From CAYNLG01 sp964397995 (GTDB taxonomy: Bacteria; Planctomycetota; Phycisphaerae; FEN-1346), in assembly GCA_964397995.1 (NCBI GenBank), contig CAYNLG010000015.1:1-58251 (forward strand): 58,251 nucleotides of DNA, in the 5' to 3' direction. Below, in pieces: positions 1 through 8,489 of the stretch (position 1 is the stretch's first letter; every line of letters begins with the position of its first letter). The notes under the pieces were generated by a model that worked only from the letters and a program-made list of their open reading frames with translations, was not told the origin of the DNA and did not search any database. A program made the position numbers and the translations under genes.

Positions 1-2443
1 GAGCCGGCTGGTGATTCTCGACGGCTCGCACTTCATCATCTTCGTGGACGACGGGCCGCAGCTCCTGGCCGAGCATCTGCGGCCGTTCCTCGAGCGGCAC
101 GACGATGTCCATCGCCTTCTTCGAGAGGGCGTCGGACGCCATCTCGACGTCGGTCTTCACCTCGATGAGTTCCTTGCAGAGGCTCGGGTTCGAGGCGTCG
201 ACCTCGGGCACCTTCGAGAAGTCGGCGATGGCCTCGGTCAGGAACTTGTCCCACTCGTCCTCGATCGCCTTGAGGCGCTCCAGCTCGCGCTGGTCGGCTT
301 CCTGGAAGTCGTCCACGGGCCGCTTCGCGAGGTCCTTCGAGGCCTCGATGACGCGCTTCTGCTCCTCGACGAACTCTTTCAGCCGGTCGCGCAGGGCCTT
401 GAGCTTCGCCAGGGCGTCGGGGGGCAGGTCGCTGGCGGCCAGCTTCTTCTGCTCCTCCCGGACGGCGTCGGCGAGGCGCGGCACGATGTCGAGCAGCCGC
501 TCGAGGATCTGGAGGATGATCTCCTGGTCGGCGGCCAGGACGCCGGCCAGCTCAGGCACGGCCGCCAGGCCGTCGTCGGGGACCTCGGCCACGGCCCGGG
601 CCTTGACAACGGCCGTCCGCATCTCGTTGGTCGCGAGGAGCTGGAGCGTCTCCTTCAGGGCGACCGTGTCGTCGTCGAAGGCCACCTCGCGCGTGACGGC
701 CAACGTCGCGTCGCGGATGGCGTCCTGGGCCTGGGCGAGGCCCGAGCCGGCGGTGCGGACGGCGTCGGCCCGCTTCATCGGGGCGAGGGTGCTCGTGACG
801 GTGCGGGCGGCCCGCTGGGCCTTCAGGACCTCGCGGAGCCGCTCGTACAGGGCATTCAGCCGCGCAACCTTCTCCTGGGCCGCCTTCACCGGGTCCTGGA
901 CCCGGACCTTGTAGCGGGCGGTCTCGGCGCGATTGGGCCCGCGCGGGGTGTCGCGGCCCTGGTAGAGGCGGCCGTCGGTGGCGACGGCCCAGTAGGTGAG
1001 CGTCTGGCCGAGGCGGTAGCGGTCGGGCTCCAGCAGGAGGCCGTGGTCGAGGACGGCCTGCTTCGGGTCGGCGAAGGTGGTCCACAGGCGGACGCGGCGG
1101 GGCTCCGGCTCGCCTTCGGCCTGGACGAAGAGCTCGACGGTCGCGAGGCCGTACCGGTCGGCGGCCTTGAGGCCGAGGCGGACGGTGTCGCCGGGCGGGG
1201 CGACGACGTCGGCGCGCGGCACGGTGAAGGCGACGGTCGGCGGGGCGTCCGGCACGGCCTTGATGCCGAAGACGACGGGCGTGCTGCCGGCGCCGTCGCC
1301 CTCCAGCTGGACGCGGTACGTGTCGCTCTCGAAGACGGTGAACCGGCCGGTCAGGGCCGTGCGGTCCTCGTTGATGCCGCACTTGACGGGGGCGCGGCCG
1401 GAGCCGAAGAGGAGGCTGCCGGCGTCGGCGGGGACGGTCGTGCGCACGGTCACGTGGACGTCCGTGCCGACAAGGCAAGCGACCTCGCCGGTGGCGTCCT
1501 CGACCGTCTGCGGCGCCAGGGCCGTGTAGTCCGGGTACAGGTACGTCAGGTCCAGCCGCGCGATCTCCAGCGGCTCGCGGATGCTCACGCGGAAGACCTT
1601 GCTCTCCGTGCCGCCTATCGTCACCCGGTACTCCAGGGGCACGAGCACCTGGGGCACGCGGTAGGTGTAGACGGCGGGTCGTGCGGCGGCGGTGACGAGG
1701 GGCCGGTCGAGGGTGCGGCCGGTGCCGGTCTCGGTGAGGGTGATGCGGGCGTCGAAGGTGCGCCCCGGGGCGACGGGCGTCGTCAGCTCCGCCACCACGT
1801 CCATCGGCTTGCCCTTCGGCCAGTCGACCGTTCCGGGCGTAACGGTGAACCGGACGGCGCCGACCGACGCGATGCCCCGGTCGAACGGGCTGAGGATCTG
1901 GCGGCCGGCGGAGACGAAGCGTGGCAAGGCGAGGAGGACGTAGACGGCCAGCAGCACCAGGGCGACCCCGGCGGCGATGCCGCGGTGCCGGGCGCGGCGG
2001 GTGCTGACGGCGGCGCGGAGGTCGACGCCGCGTGCGGCGGCGGCGGCCTCACCGATCGCGCGGTCGACCAGGGGACCGGACCACTCGTCGGCGTGTTCGG
2101 TCAGGAGCAGCGTGTTGATGAGGCTGTTGCCGAGCTCGGGGAGGCGGGTCTCGACGAAGCGGGCGGTCTCCTTCTCGTTCGGCTCGTGCCGCAGCGGCAA
2201 AATCACCCCCCACCAGAAAGCCGTCACGACCGTCCCGCCGCCCGCCACCAGCAGCGTCAGCCGCCCGGCCGGGCCGAACCGCAGATAGCCTTGGGCCAGC
2301 GTGGCCAGAAGCACCGCGCCGGCGGCCACCGCCAGGAAGCCGAAGACGCCCTCGGCGAGGCGCACGAACCGGAGCCGGTCGCGGACCTCGTCGACGCGGA
2401 CCTGGACCTCGTAGTAAGGCCGGTAATCGGTGAGCGTCGTCAT
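1..2443 (-). CDS. DUF4175-like large membrane protein (C-terminus cut by window edge)
   Basis: The frame is open from an ATG at 2443, preceded by a GGGAGA ribosome site, to the left edge, giving at least 814 residues. Hydrophobic segments lie near residues 31-52, 61-83 and 153-174. They are followed by a long extracytoplasmic-looking region rich in beta-type sequence, then a charged helical, probably coiled-coil stretch after about residue 520. The N-terminal arrangement, with two close TM helices, a motif around FVETRLPELGNSLINTLLL and a third TM, matches what is known of DUF4175 proteins of Planctomycetota. Function is unknown; a cell-envelope role is inferred. It is the last gene seen of a minus-strand group with the L,D-transpeptidase upstream. 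A 5'-region extended -10 (TGCTATACT) may give it its own promoter. The opposite strand is also open for 830 codons, but that is a GC-rich shadow. Confidence 0.7.
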   Translation of the reverse strand, partial: MTTLTDYRPYYEVQVRVDEVRDRLRFVRLAEGVFGFLAVAAGAVLLATLAQGYLRFGPAGRLTLLVAGGGTVVTAFWWGVILPLRHEPNEKETARFVETRLPELGNSLINTLLLTEHADEWSGPLVDRAIGEAAAAARGVDLRAAVSTRRARHRGIAAGVALVLLAVYVLLALPRFVSAGRQILSPFDRGIASVGAVRFTVTPGTVDWPKGKPMDVVAELTTPVAPGRTFDARITLTETGTGRTLDRPLVTAAARPAVYTYRVPQVLVPLEYRVTIGGTESKVFRVSIREPLEIARLDLTYLYPDYTALAPQTVEDATGEVACLVGTDVHVTVRTTVPADAGSLLFGSGRAPVKCGINEDRTALTGRFTVFESDTYRVQLEGDGAGSTPVVFGIKAVPDAPPTVAFTVPRADVVAPPGDTVRLGLKAADRYGLATVELFVQAEGEPEPRRVRLWTTFADPKQAVLDHGLLLEPDRYRLGQTLTYWAVATDGRLYQGRDTPRGPNRAETARYKVRVQDPVKAAQEKVARLNALYERLREVLKAQRAARTVTSTLAPMKRADAVRTAGSGLAQAQDAIRDATLAVTREVAFDDDTVALKETLQLLATNEMRTAVVKARAVAEVPDDGLAAVPELAGVLAADQEIILQILERLLDIVPRLADAVREEQKKLAASDLPPDALAKLKALRDRLKEFVEEQKRVIEASKDLAKRPVDDFQEADQRELERLKAIEDEWDKFLTEAIADFSKVPEVDASNPSLCKELIEVKTDVEMASDALSKKAMDIVVPLEERPQMLGQELRPVVHEDDEVRAVENHQPA

Positions 2444-2496
2444 CGCCGGTCTCCCTGTGCACCGGGGGCGCCCGCGCAGCCGCTGCCGCGCCCTTC

Positions 2497-2505
2497 AGTA
2501 TAGCA
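2497..2505 (-). promoter_or_regulatory. Possible extended -10 promoter for the DUF4175 gene
   Basis: On the minus strand TGCTATACT, an extended -10 of the form TGnTATAnT, lies about 55 bp before the ATG at 2443 and after the stop of the upstream transpeptidase gene. No good -35 box is visible, which is common for extended -10 promoters. Confidence 0.35.
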
Positions 2506-2528
2506 CAAACCCGGGCGGGAGGCGGCGG

Positions 2529-3671
2529 CTACGGGCGAATCGTGACCGTCGTCGCCTTGGGCATGACGAGGTCGAACAGCTCCTCGACATGCGGGTTGCG
2601 CAGGCGGATGCAGCCCTCGCTGACGGCGCGGCCGATGCTGTCGGGCTCGAGGGTCCCGTGGATGCCGTAGTGGTTGCCGATGTCGATCCAGCGGGTGCCC
2701 AGCGGGTTGTCGGGCGCCCCGGACGCCCGGAACGCCGAGGCCGGCTTGTGCTGCGGCTGGTACGGGGGGTTGCGAATCTTCTGCTTGACGACGAACGTCC
2801 CCTCGGGGGTCGAGTTCTCGGCCCCGAGGCCGACCGGGTAGACGCGGACGCAGGTGTCGCCCAGCCAGGCCTGCAACTCGTAGGCGGACTTGAGCACGAT
2901 GACGTTGACGGGCCCCTTGACGACCTTCAGCTGCTGGCCGGCGTAGATGGACGTGCCGGAAAGGCCGTTGATCTTCGCGATGAGCGGATAGGGAACGAGG
3001 AACCGGTGGCTGATGGCGGTCAGGGTGTCGCCGGACTCGACGCGGTAGGACGCGACGTGCGGGGCCCGCAGGGCCGCGCCGCGTGCGAACTGGATGCGGT
3101 CGGCGAGCATGTTGACGGCGCCGCGGACGAGGCGGCCCTGTTCGCCGCCGACGCCCTTGCGGAGGGCCGTCGAGAGGGCCTGCTGGGCCTCGACCAGGCG
3201 GTTCTGCTTGACCAGCGCGAGGCCTTCGGCGGCCAGGCGTTCGCCCTCCGCCGTGCTGCCGCGCGCGGGGGCCGGGAGATCGGCGTCGCCGGGGGCGGCC
3301 GTCTCGGCGGGCGACGCGGGCTCGGACGGCGGCCCCGGCAGAAGGGCCTTCTCGCCGACGTCGGGGCCCGTCTCCGAGGGCGTCGCCGGCGGCTCGGCCT
3401 CTGCCGACTCACGCTCCGTCGGCGGCGCGTCGGGCGCCTCGTGGTCCTCAAACCAGTCGAGCTCCCCGGCTTCGGGGCCGGACGCCTCGGCCGGCGGCGG
3501 CACGGGCGTCTCGGTCTCCACGGGGCGGTTCGTCTTCGGCGTCTCGGCGGGGTCCGCCCACGGCGACGCGTTGCCGTCGCTCGGCCGCAGGTAATGGGCC
3601 GCCAGCATCGATACGCCGACCAAGGCGGCAATCACCGCCAGCACGGCTCCGACTCGTCCGGCCATCGTCAT
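2529..3671 (-). CDS. LysM and YkuD L,D-transpeptidase
   Basis: A 380-residue exported or membrane-anchored enzyme likely to form 3-3 peptidoglycan cross-links or attach proteins to the wall. The N-terminus has a signal anchor (residues 7-25). A Pro/Glu/Ala-rich linker (about 30-140) is followed by a LysM domain (about 208-251, beginning YRVESGDTLTAI) and a C-terminal YkuD domain (255-379). The catalytic region has H338 in HYGIHGT and C354 in SEGCIRLRNP. The usual His of SHGC is Glu here, a variation to note. I chose the ATG at 3671 because GGGAGGAG lies 7 bases upstream; an in-frame ATG at 3665 is the alternative. It follows the formyl-THF cyclo-ligase by 61 bases on the same strand. Confidence 0.88.
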   Translation of the reverse strand: MTMAGRVGAVLAVIAALVGVSMLAAHYLRPSDGNASPWADPAETPKTNRPVETETPVPPPAEASGPEAGELDWFEDHEAPDAPPTERESAEAEPPATPSETGPDVGEKALLPGPPSEPASPAETAAPGDADLPAPARGSTAEGERLAAEGLALVKQNRLVEAQQALSTALRKGVGGEQGRLVRGAVNMLADRIQFARGAALRAPHVASYRVESGDTLTAISHRFLVPYPLIAKINGLSGTSIYAGQQLKVVKGPVNVIVLKSAYELQAWLGDTCVRVYPVGLGAENSTPEGTFVVKQKIRNPPYQPQHKPASAFRASGAPDNPLGTRWIDIGNHYGIHGTLEPDSIGRAVSEGCIRLRNPHVEELFDLVMPKATTVTIRP

Positions 3672-3732
3672 GGTCCGACTCCTCCCGTCCGCCTCCCCCG
3701 GGCGGCCGCTCTCGTCCACACTGTGCTACCGT

Positions 3733-4392
3733 CTAGTTCACATCCGCGCCGGCGCCTGCCGCCCCGGGCCGCGCGTCGATCACCTCGCGGTCGGTCACGA
3801 CCCAGTCGACCCGGCGGTCGTGCGGCCCGACGGGCACCTCGTCGGCCACCTGCTCGGCAAAGCCGACGCCCACAACCGCCGCCCGGAAGTCCGGCAGCGC
3901 CAGGAAGCGGTCGAAGAAGCCGCCGCCCTTGCCCAGGCGGCGACCCGCGCGGTCGACGGCCTCGCACGGGGCCACCAGCACATCCAGCGCCGCCACGGCC
4001 GCCTCCGTCGCCCCGGCCGGCTCCAGGATGCCGTACGGTCCGGGCGCAAGCGCCGGGTGGGCCGCCGGGGCCTCGACGTCGGCGGCCTCGAGCCACACCG
4101 GGACGACGGCCCGGTCCGCGGGGCCGCCCTTCCCTTCGACGCGGGGGACGGCCACGCGTTTCCCCTCGCGCCAGGCCCAGCGGATCAGGGGCCAGGTGTC
4201 GATCTCGGTGGGCAGCGAGAGGAACGCCATGACGGCGCCGGCGTCGCGGACGGGCGCGAGGTCCGCCAGGCGGCCCGCCAGGCCGTGGGCCGCCTGCCGA
4301 CGCCGCTCGGCGGTCAGGGCGACCACCCGCTCGCGCACGACGTGGCGCAGGGCGGCCTTGAGGTCCGCAAGCTCGCTCTCCGGGTCTGTCAT
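3733..4392 (-). CDS. 5-formyltetrahydrofolate cyclo-ligase
   Basis: A 219-residue cytoplasmic enzyme that converts 5-formyl-THF to 5,10-methenyl-THF using ATP, returning a storage folate to the one-carbon pool. The signature is the glycine-rich ATP loop RLGKGGGFFDRFL near residue 160, with PYGILEP and VGFAEQ blocks as in the YgfA/MTHFS family. Length is normal. The start is placed at the ATG beginning MTDPESEL; the open frame extends further upstream but those codons have no family similarity. It sits 47 bases after the pseudo-protease gene and 61 before the transpeptidase on the same strand, so the genes may be co-transcribed although their functions are unrelated. Confidence 0.88.
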   Translation of the reverse strand: MTDPESELADLKAALRHVVRERVVALTAERRRQAAHGLAGRLADLAPVRDAGAVMAFLSLPTEIDTWPLIRWAWREGKRVAVPRVEGKGGPADRAVVPVWLEAADVEAPAAHPALAPGPYGILEPAGATEAAVAALDVLVAPCEAVDRAGRRLGKGGGFFDRFLALPDFRAAVVGVGFAEQVADEVPVGPHDRRVDWVVTDREVIDARPGAAGAGADVN

Positions 4393-4439
4393 CGGTCTTC
4401 GGATGGGGTTCGGGCCAGCGTGTTTCGGTCCCCTTCGGG

Positions 4440-5966
4440 TCAGAACGGTTCGCCGGGCTGTTTGCGTCTGCCGCCGGGCCCGCGGTCCGGCGTCGACGGA
4501 CGGGCGGGGCCCGGGCCGCGCGACCACGTCAGCGGGCGGACGTAGACGACCGACTCGCCGTCGAGGAAGAACTTGGTCTCGGCGCGGCCGGCGACGACGA
4601 CGCGCTGGCCGGTCTGCCAGGTGGAGCTGCCGGCGAAGCCGTCGCCGCTGCCGCCCGCACTCAGGCGCGTCGCCAGGATGACGCTCGCCCGGTCGGGGTC
4701 GAGCATCGCGTAGACGCCGTCGGGCCCGTCGACCTTGCGGCGGACGGTGGCGAAGACGAAGACGCCCTGCGGCAGGTTGGTTTCGAGGGTGCGGAGGCTG
4801 TTGGCGGCCTCGGTCGTGAAAGCCTCGCGGAAGCAGCGGCCGTAACCGGCCAGGTCGCTCAGCAGGCCGCGCGCGTTCTCCGTGATGGTCTTGCGGGCCT
4901 CGGCCTCCAGATCGGGGGTGAAGCGGACGCGGGTGCCCTGCTCCGCCACGGTCTGGTAGAGGCCGTAGTGCGCGGGTTTAAAGACCACGCCCTCGCCCTG
5001 GCAGGTGGGGCATTCCTTGTCGCGCCAGGCATAGACGGGGGTGCGAATCTTGCCCACGTAGCGGTAATGGTGGATGTACTTTTCCTTGACCTTGCCGTCG
5101 CCGCCGCACGTCCCGCAGCCGATGCGGAGGCCGACGGCCCGGACGGCCCGGGCGAGGATGGACGGATGGATCGGCTCGCCGAGCATCCGCTGGACCTCGA
5201 CCGGCCAGACCGGCTTCGGCACCTCCGCCAGGGGTTTGAGCGTCGGCTTGGCGGCCAGCAGGGCGTCGCGGAGCACCGGGGCCGGCAGGAGCACCGGGCG
5301 GCGTTCCATGCCCCGGATGTCCAGATGGACGCCGACGACCTCGCCGGCGGGGTCGACCACGGGCGAGCCGCTTGCGCCGCCGACGACCGCGCCGCGGACC
5401 GTCAGGAACCGGAGCGTCGGGTCCGGCGCCTCGCCGCCCAGCGCCTCGGCCAGCTCGCCGGCCGTCTGGCCGGGCTCCAGCTTGCCGCGCCGCATCTGGA
5501 GCGCCTCGCCGTACTCCCAGCCGGCGGAGGCAACGGGCACCGACGGGTCGTCGAGGCTCTCGGGCAGGTCGGGGAGCGCGGCCGCGAGCTTGAGGCCGAC
5601 CCGGGGGTCGCCCTCGAGGTTGATGACGGCGACGCCGATGGCGGGCATGGCCATGCCGAACTGCTCGGAGTAGCTGCGCGAGCCGTCCTCGAAGAGAATC
5701 TCGGCGCGGACGACGCCCGGCTGGGCCAGCGTCGCCAGGTCCGTGATGACGAACTTGCCCTTGCCCATGAGGAAGCCGGTGGCGTAGCCGAGGGGCAGGC
5801 CGAGCTGGTTCTGGACGGTGACACGGCAAAGCTTGGGGAAGACCTGCTCGCGGACGAGGGTCGCGTCGACGGTGTTCGGCTCGTCGCCGATCGTCACGGC
5901 CGCGCCCGCGGCCGCGCCAAGCGTCAGGAAGAGGGCCAGGATGGTTCGCATCGTATGCCGGGGCAT
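4440..5966 (-). CDS. Secreted trypsin-fold pseudo-protease with DnaJ-type zinc motifs
   Basis: A 508-residue protein with a signal peptide (start MPRHTMRTILALFL; the second ATG at 5951 is an alternative). Residues 35-230 look like an HtrA/trypsin-like peptidase fold, with the oxyanion/serine loop VVGGASGSPVV (S199). Where HtrA has the catalytic His (TNNHVV) this protein has ITDLATL, and the Asp strand reads IGVAVI, so His and Asp seem to be absent. A zinc-ribbon-like module follows, with CGTCGGDG (C284, C287) and CPTCQGEG (C319, C322), the CxxCxGxG repeat known from DnaJ. The C-terminal third is unrecognised. I infer a non-catalytic, scaffold or binding protein outside the membrane. It is the first gene of the minus-strand group and is divergent from the amidase at 6256. 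Confidence 0.6.
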   Translation of the reverse strand: MPRHTMRTILALFLTLGAAAGAAVTIGDEPNTVDATLVREQVFPKLCRVTVQNQLGLPLGYATGFLMGKGKFVITDLATLAQPGVVRAEILFEDGSRSYSEQFGMAMPAIGVAVINLEGDPRVGLKLAAALPDLPESLDDPSVPVASAGWEYGEALQMRRGKLEPGQTAGELAEALGGEAPDPTLRFLTVRGAVVGGASGSPVVDPAGEVVGVHLDIRGMERRPVLLPAPVLRDALLAAKPTLKPLAEVPKPVWPVEVQRMLGEPIHPSILARAVRAVGLRIGCGTCGGDGKVKEKYIHHYRYVGKIRTPVYAWRDKECPTCQGEGVVFKPAHYGLYQTVAEQGTRVRFTPDLEAEARKTITENARGLLSDLAGYGRCFREAFTTEAANSLRTLETNLPQGVFVFATVRRKVDGPDGVYAMLDPDRASVILATRLSAGGSGDGFAGSSTWQTGQRVVVAGRAETKFFLDGESVVYVRPLTWSRGPGPARPSTPDRGPGGRRKQPGEPF

Positions 5967-6120
5967 CGTCACTCGCTTGCTCTCAGGGTCTATCGGCCGG
6001 GTGGGGGCACCGCGGACACCCGGATAGACGGTTTTGGCCCGCGGGGCATTCGAGGGCTCGGCGGCCCGGCCGCCGGGCGCGGCGTATTGTGCGCGGCCGG
6101 GGGCGGCGCGTCCAGAGGTG

Positions 6121-6145
6121 AAACCCCGGAACACCGGCGGGGTTT
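6121..6145. repeat. Perfect inverted repeat in divergent intergenic region
   Basis: AAACCCCG and CGGGGTTT are separated by 9 bases in the non-coding stretch between the pseudo-protease and the amidase, which are transcribed away from each other. A terminator is not expected between divergent genes, so an operator or 5'-leader structure is more likely. No U-tract follows on either strand. Confidence 0.5.
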
Positions 6146-6166
6146 CCGGGTTCTTTGGGGCGGAGG

Positions 6167-6188
6167 GCCGATTCGCGGAAGAATCGGC
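6167..6188. repeat. Second perfect inverted repeat in the same divergent region
   Basis: GCCGATTC and GAATCGGC are separated by GCGGAA. With the repeat at 6121 it makes two hairpins or dyads 21 bases apart upstream of the amidase start. These two dyads are the only clear structure I see in the 289-base gap from 5967 to 6255. Confidence 0.5.
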
Positions 6189-6255
6189 ACCCGCCCGGAC
6201 CCCGCGCGACCGTCCGCCCGACGACGCGTCCCGCCAGTTGATGGACGGTGCCTGG

Positions 6256-6963
6256 ATGACCGATGTGCCGCCGACCGACACCGCACCCGAGGCGCCCCCG
6301 GCCCGCTGGCCGCGCATGATCAAGGTGCTGGTGCTCCTGGTCCTGGCGATGGTGGCCGGCTATGTGCTGGGGTCGGTGGTGATGACGGACCCCACCGACG
6401 CCACCCCGCCGCGCGCCCCGGCCGGGCCCGGCGGCGGGCCGGACGTGGGCGAGGCCCTGGCGCGGGCGGTCTGGCCGGAGGGCCTGCCGGCGGGGCCGGC
6501 GTGGCGGTACATCGTGCTGCACCACTCGGCCACCGAGGGGGCGACGCTGGAGTCGATTACGCGATTCCACCAGGAACGGTTCCACGAGGACGCGGGGTAC
6601 CACTTCCTGGTCAACAACGGCCGCAGCCGCGGTACCGCCGACGGCGAGATCACCCCCACGCCGCGCTGGCTCGACCAGCGGCCCGGGGCCCACTGCGCCG
6701 TCGAAGGGCATCCGGACCTGAACGGGCTCGGCATCGGGGTCTGCCTGGTGGGGAACTTTGAGCACGCCCCGCCGACGGCGGCGCAGATGGTGGCGCTGGA
6801 GCGGCTCGTGACGGCCCTGCGGGTGCGGTACCGGATTCCGCTGGAACACGTGGTGGCCCACGGCGAAGTGAAGGCGACGAAATGCCCCGGGCGCATGTTC
6901 CCGCTGGAATCGCTCCTGATTGACCTCCGCAGCTCGTACATCAAGCAACGGCTGGCCCCGTGA
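6256..6963 (+). CDS. Membrane-anchored N-acetylmuramoyl-L-alanine amidase (Amidase_2/PGRP fold)
   Basis: A 235-residue protein that should cleave the MurNAc-L-Ala bond of peptidoglycan. One TM anchor (about residues 12-30, IKVLVLLVLAMVAGYVLG) precedes a Pro/Gly linker and a type-2 amidase/PGRP domain. Zinc ligands are visible in VLHHSAT and in HVVAHGEVKATKCPGR, where the Cys before PG is kept, as expected for an active enzyme. GAHCAVEGHPDLNGLGIGVCLVGNF is the conserved core. ATG codons at 6241 and 6256 are both possible; GGACGG six to nine bases ahead favours 6256. It is followed 25 bases later by the metallophosphatase gene. Confidence 0.85.
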   Translation: MTDVPPTDTAPEAPPARWPRMIKVLVLLVLAMVAGYVLGSVVMTDPTDATPPRAPAGPGGGPDVGEALARAVWPEGLPAGPAWRYIVLHHSATEGATLESITRFHQERFHEDAGYHFLVNNGRSRGTADGEITPTPRWLDQRPGAHCAVEGHPDLNGLGIGVCLVGNFEHAPPTAAQMVALERLVTALRVRYRIPLEHVVAHGEVKATKCPGRMFPLESLLIDLRSSYIKQRLAP

Positions 6964-6988
6964 CGGGCGCCACCGCGGAGACACGCGC

Positions 6989-7897
6989 GTGACCGACGCC
7001 GCACGCGACTGGGACATTGACCCCGATCTGGCGGGCGACGACGTGGCCGCCGTCATGGACCGCCTCCAGCAGGCGACCATCCTGACGCGGCGCGACCCGC
7101 TGCGCCGGGGCAACGTCGTCCACCTGCCCGACCGGGGCGACGCCGTTGTCGTCGGCGACCTCCACGGCGACCACGACAACTTCGACCGCATCCTCCGCTT
7201 CGCCCAGCTCCACCGCCACCGCGACCGGTACCTGGTCGTCCAGGAGGTGATCCACGGCGGCCCCCCCGACGCCAACGGCGCCGACCAGAGTTTCCGGCTT
7301 CTCGAGAAGATCGTCGAGCTGAAGTGCCGCTTCCGGTCGCAGGTCCAGATGGTCCTCTCGAACCACGACCTGGCCGAGGTGATGGGCCTGACGATCAAGA
7401 AGGCCGGTCAGCCCGTCAGCGAGGCCTTCCGGGCGGGCCTGGAGCACGCCTACGGCGACGAGGCCCACCGGGTGCACCTGGCGATGCGGCGGTTCCTGGC
7501 GTCGCTGCCGCTGGCGGTGCGGACGGCCAACGGTGTCTTCATCAGCCACTCGACACCTCGCGCCGAGGCCCTGGAAGGGTTCGACTACACGATCCTGGAC
7601 CGGCCGATCGCTGTCGAGGACTGCCTGTCGGGGTCGAGCCTGTCGGCGCTCGTCTGGGGCCGCAAGCTGGACCAGCGGTCGGCGGACCGGTTCGCGAAGG
7701 CCGTCGGGGCGGAGATGCTCGTGACGGGGCACCAGTCGTCGATGCCGGGGGTGAAGGTGCCGACGTCGCGGCACATCGTGCTGACGAGCGACGGGCCCCT
7801 CGGCCGCGTCCTCCTGCTCCCCCTCGGTACGGATGTGCCGCATGCCGTCCTGGCGCGGCAGGTGATGAAGGTCCGGACGCTGACGGCCACGGCGTAG
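6989..7897 (+). CDS. Metallophosphatase of the calcineurin-like/PPP family
   Basis: A 302-residue cytoplasmic phosphoesterase. Family motifs are GDLHGDHDNF (residues 56-65), LSNHDLAEVM (the GNHD/E block, 124-133), ISHSTPR (His ligand) and VTGHQSS (GH block). The second motif, normally GDxVDRG with the bridging Asp, reads QEVIHGGP here, so the bi-metal site may be altered. The start is a GTG at 6989 with GGAG eight bases upstream; the open frame upstream of it overlaps the amidase end and lacks a ribosome site. The substrate cannot be told: protein phosphatase and small-molecule phosphatase are both possible. It is followed 10 bases later by an RseC-like gene. Confidence 0.75.
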   Translation: MTDAARDWDIDPDLAGDDVAAVMDRLQQATILTRRDPLRRGNVVHLPDRGDAVVVGDLHGDHDNFDRILRFAQLHRHRDRYLVVQEVIHGGPPDANGADQSFRLLEKIVELKCRFRSQVQMVLSNHDLAEVMGLTIKKAGQPVSEAFRAGLEHAYGDEAHRVHLAMRRFLASLPLAVRTANGVFISHSTPRAEALEGFDYTILDRPIAVEDCLSGSSLSALVWGRKLDQRSADRFAKAVGAEMLVTGHQSSMPGVKVPTSRHIVLTSDGPLGRVLLLPLGTDVPHAVLARQVMKVRTLTATA

Positions 7898-7907
7898 GGG
7901 AACCCGC

Positions 7908-8360
7908 ATGCGCGTCACCGGCACAGTCGTCGAGGCGGGCGACGGGCGCGCGAGCGTCCGCGTCCGCCACGAGCGGGGCCCGGAGTGCCGCGGCTGCCAG
8001 GCCTGCCACCCGTCGGCGGCGCACGGCTTGGTCCTGGACGTGAGGGCCGAGGGATTGAGCCCCGGCGACCGCGTGGCCGTCGAGGTACCGCTGCCGAGCC
8101 CGTGGCGGGCGGTGCTGCTGGTGTTCGTCCTGCCGCTCGTGGCGCTGGTGGCGGGCCTGCTGGCCGGGTCGCACTGGACGGGGCTCCAGGCGGCGCTCGG
8201 CCTCGGCAGCGAAGGCACGGGACTCGCGCTGGGCGCGGGGCTCGGGGGTGCGGCGTTCGCCCTGGCGGTTCTCCAGGAGCGGCGGCTCCAGGGCAAGGCC
8301 CAGCCGCGCGTCGTCGGCCCCGCGGAGACGGGACCCCCCGAAGGCCCCGAGGACCGCTGA
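7908..8360 (+). CDS. RseC/MucC-family membrane protein
   Basis: A 150-residue protein with an N-terminal small beta domain bearing cysteines in ECRGCQACH (C27, C30, C33). Two TM helices follow (about 66-88 and 100-125), then a short charged tail. This is the layout of RseC/MucC, known as a modulator of envelope-stress sigma factors and as part of SoxR-reducing or electron-transfer systems in other bacteria, where the cysteines may bind an Fe-S cluster. No rnf or sigma-factor genes are visible next to it, so the partner is unknown. It ends just before the ATP synthase promoter. Confidence 0.75.
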   Translation: MRVTGTVVEAGDGRASVRVRHERGPECRGCQACHPSAAHGLVLDVRAEGLSPGDRVAVEVPLPSPWRAVLLVFVLPLVALVAGLLAGSHWTGLQAALGLGSEGTGLALGAGLGGAAFALAVLQERRLQGKAQPRVVGPAETGPPEGPEDR

Positions 8361-8374
8361 GCGCGCGGTTTTGC

Positions 8375-8403
8375 TTGACACCCGGGCGCGCCGCCGGTAG
8401 AGA
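8375..8403 (+). promoter_or_regulatory. Promoter of the ATP synthase operon
   Basis: TTGACA, a consensus -35, is followed by exactly 17 bases and TAGAGA. It lies in the 129-base gap after the RseC-like gene and about 85 bases before the first atp gene. The -10 matches only half of TATAAT, but the -35 and the spacing are ideal. Confidence 0.6.
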
Positions 8404-8489
8404 GGGGCGACTCCGGGGGGTGGGACCGCCACGGGAGTACCGTATCGACCGGAAACCTTGCCCGGCACCGACCCGGGACCGCGACGCCG

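Noticed and set aside
11..2503. 830-codon open frame on the plus strand
   Set aside because: It is antisense to the DUF4175 gene. It has no recognisable family, no start site and an amino acid mix typical of GC-rich shadows, while the minus frame shows TM helices and a ribosome site.
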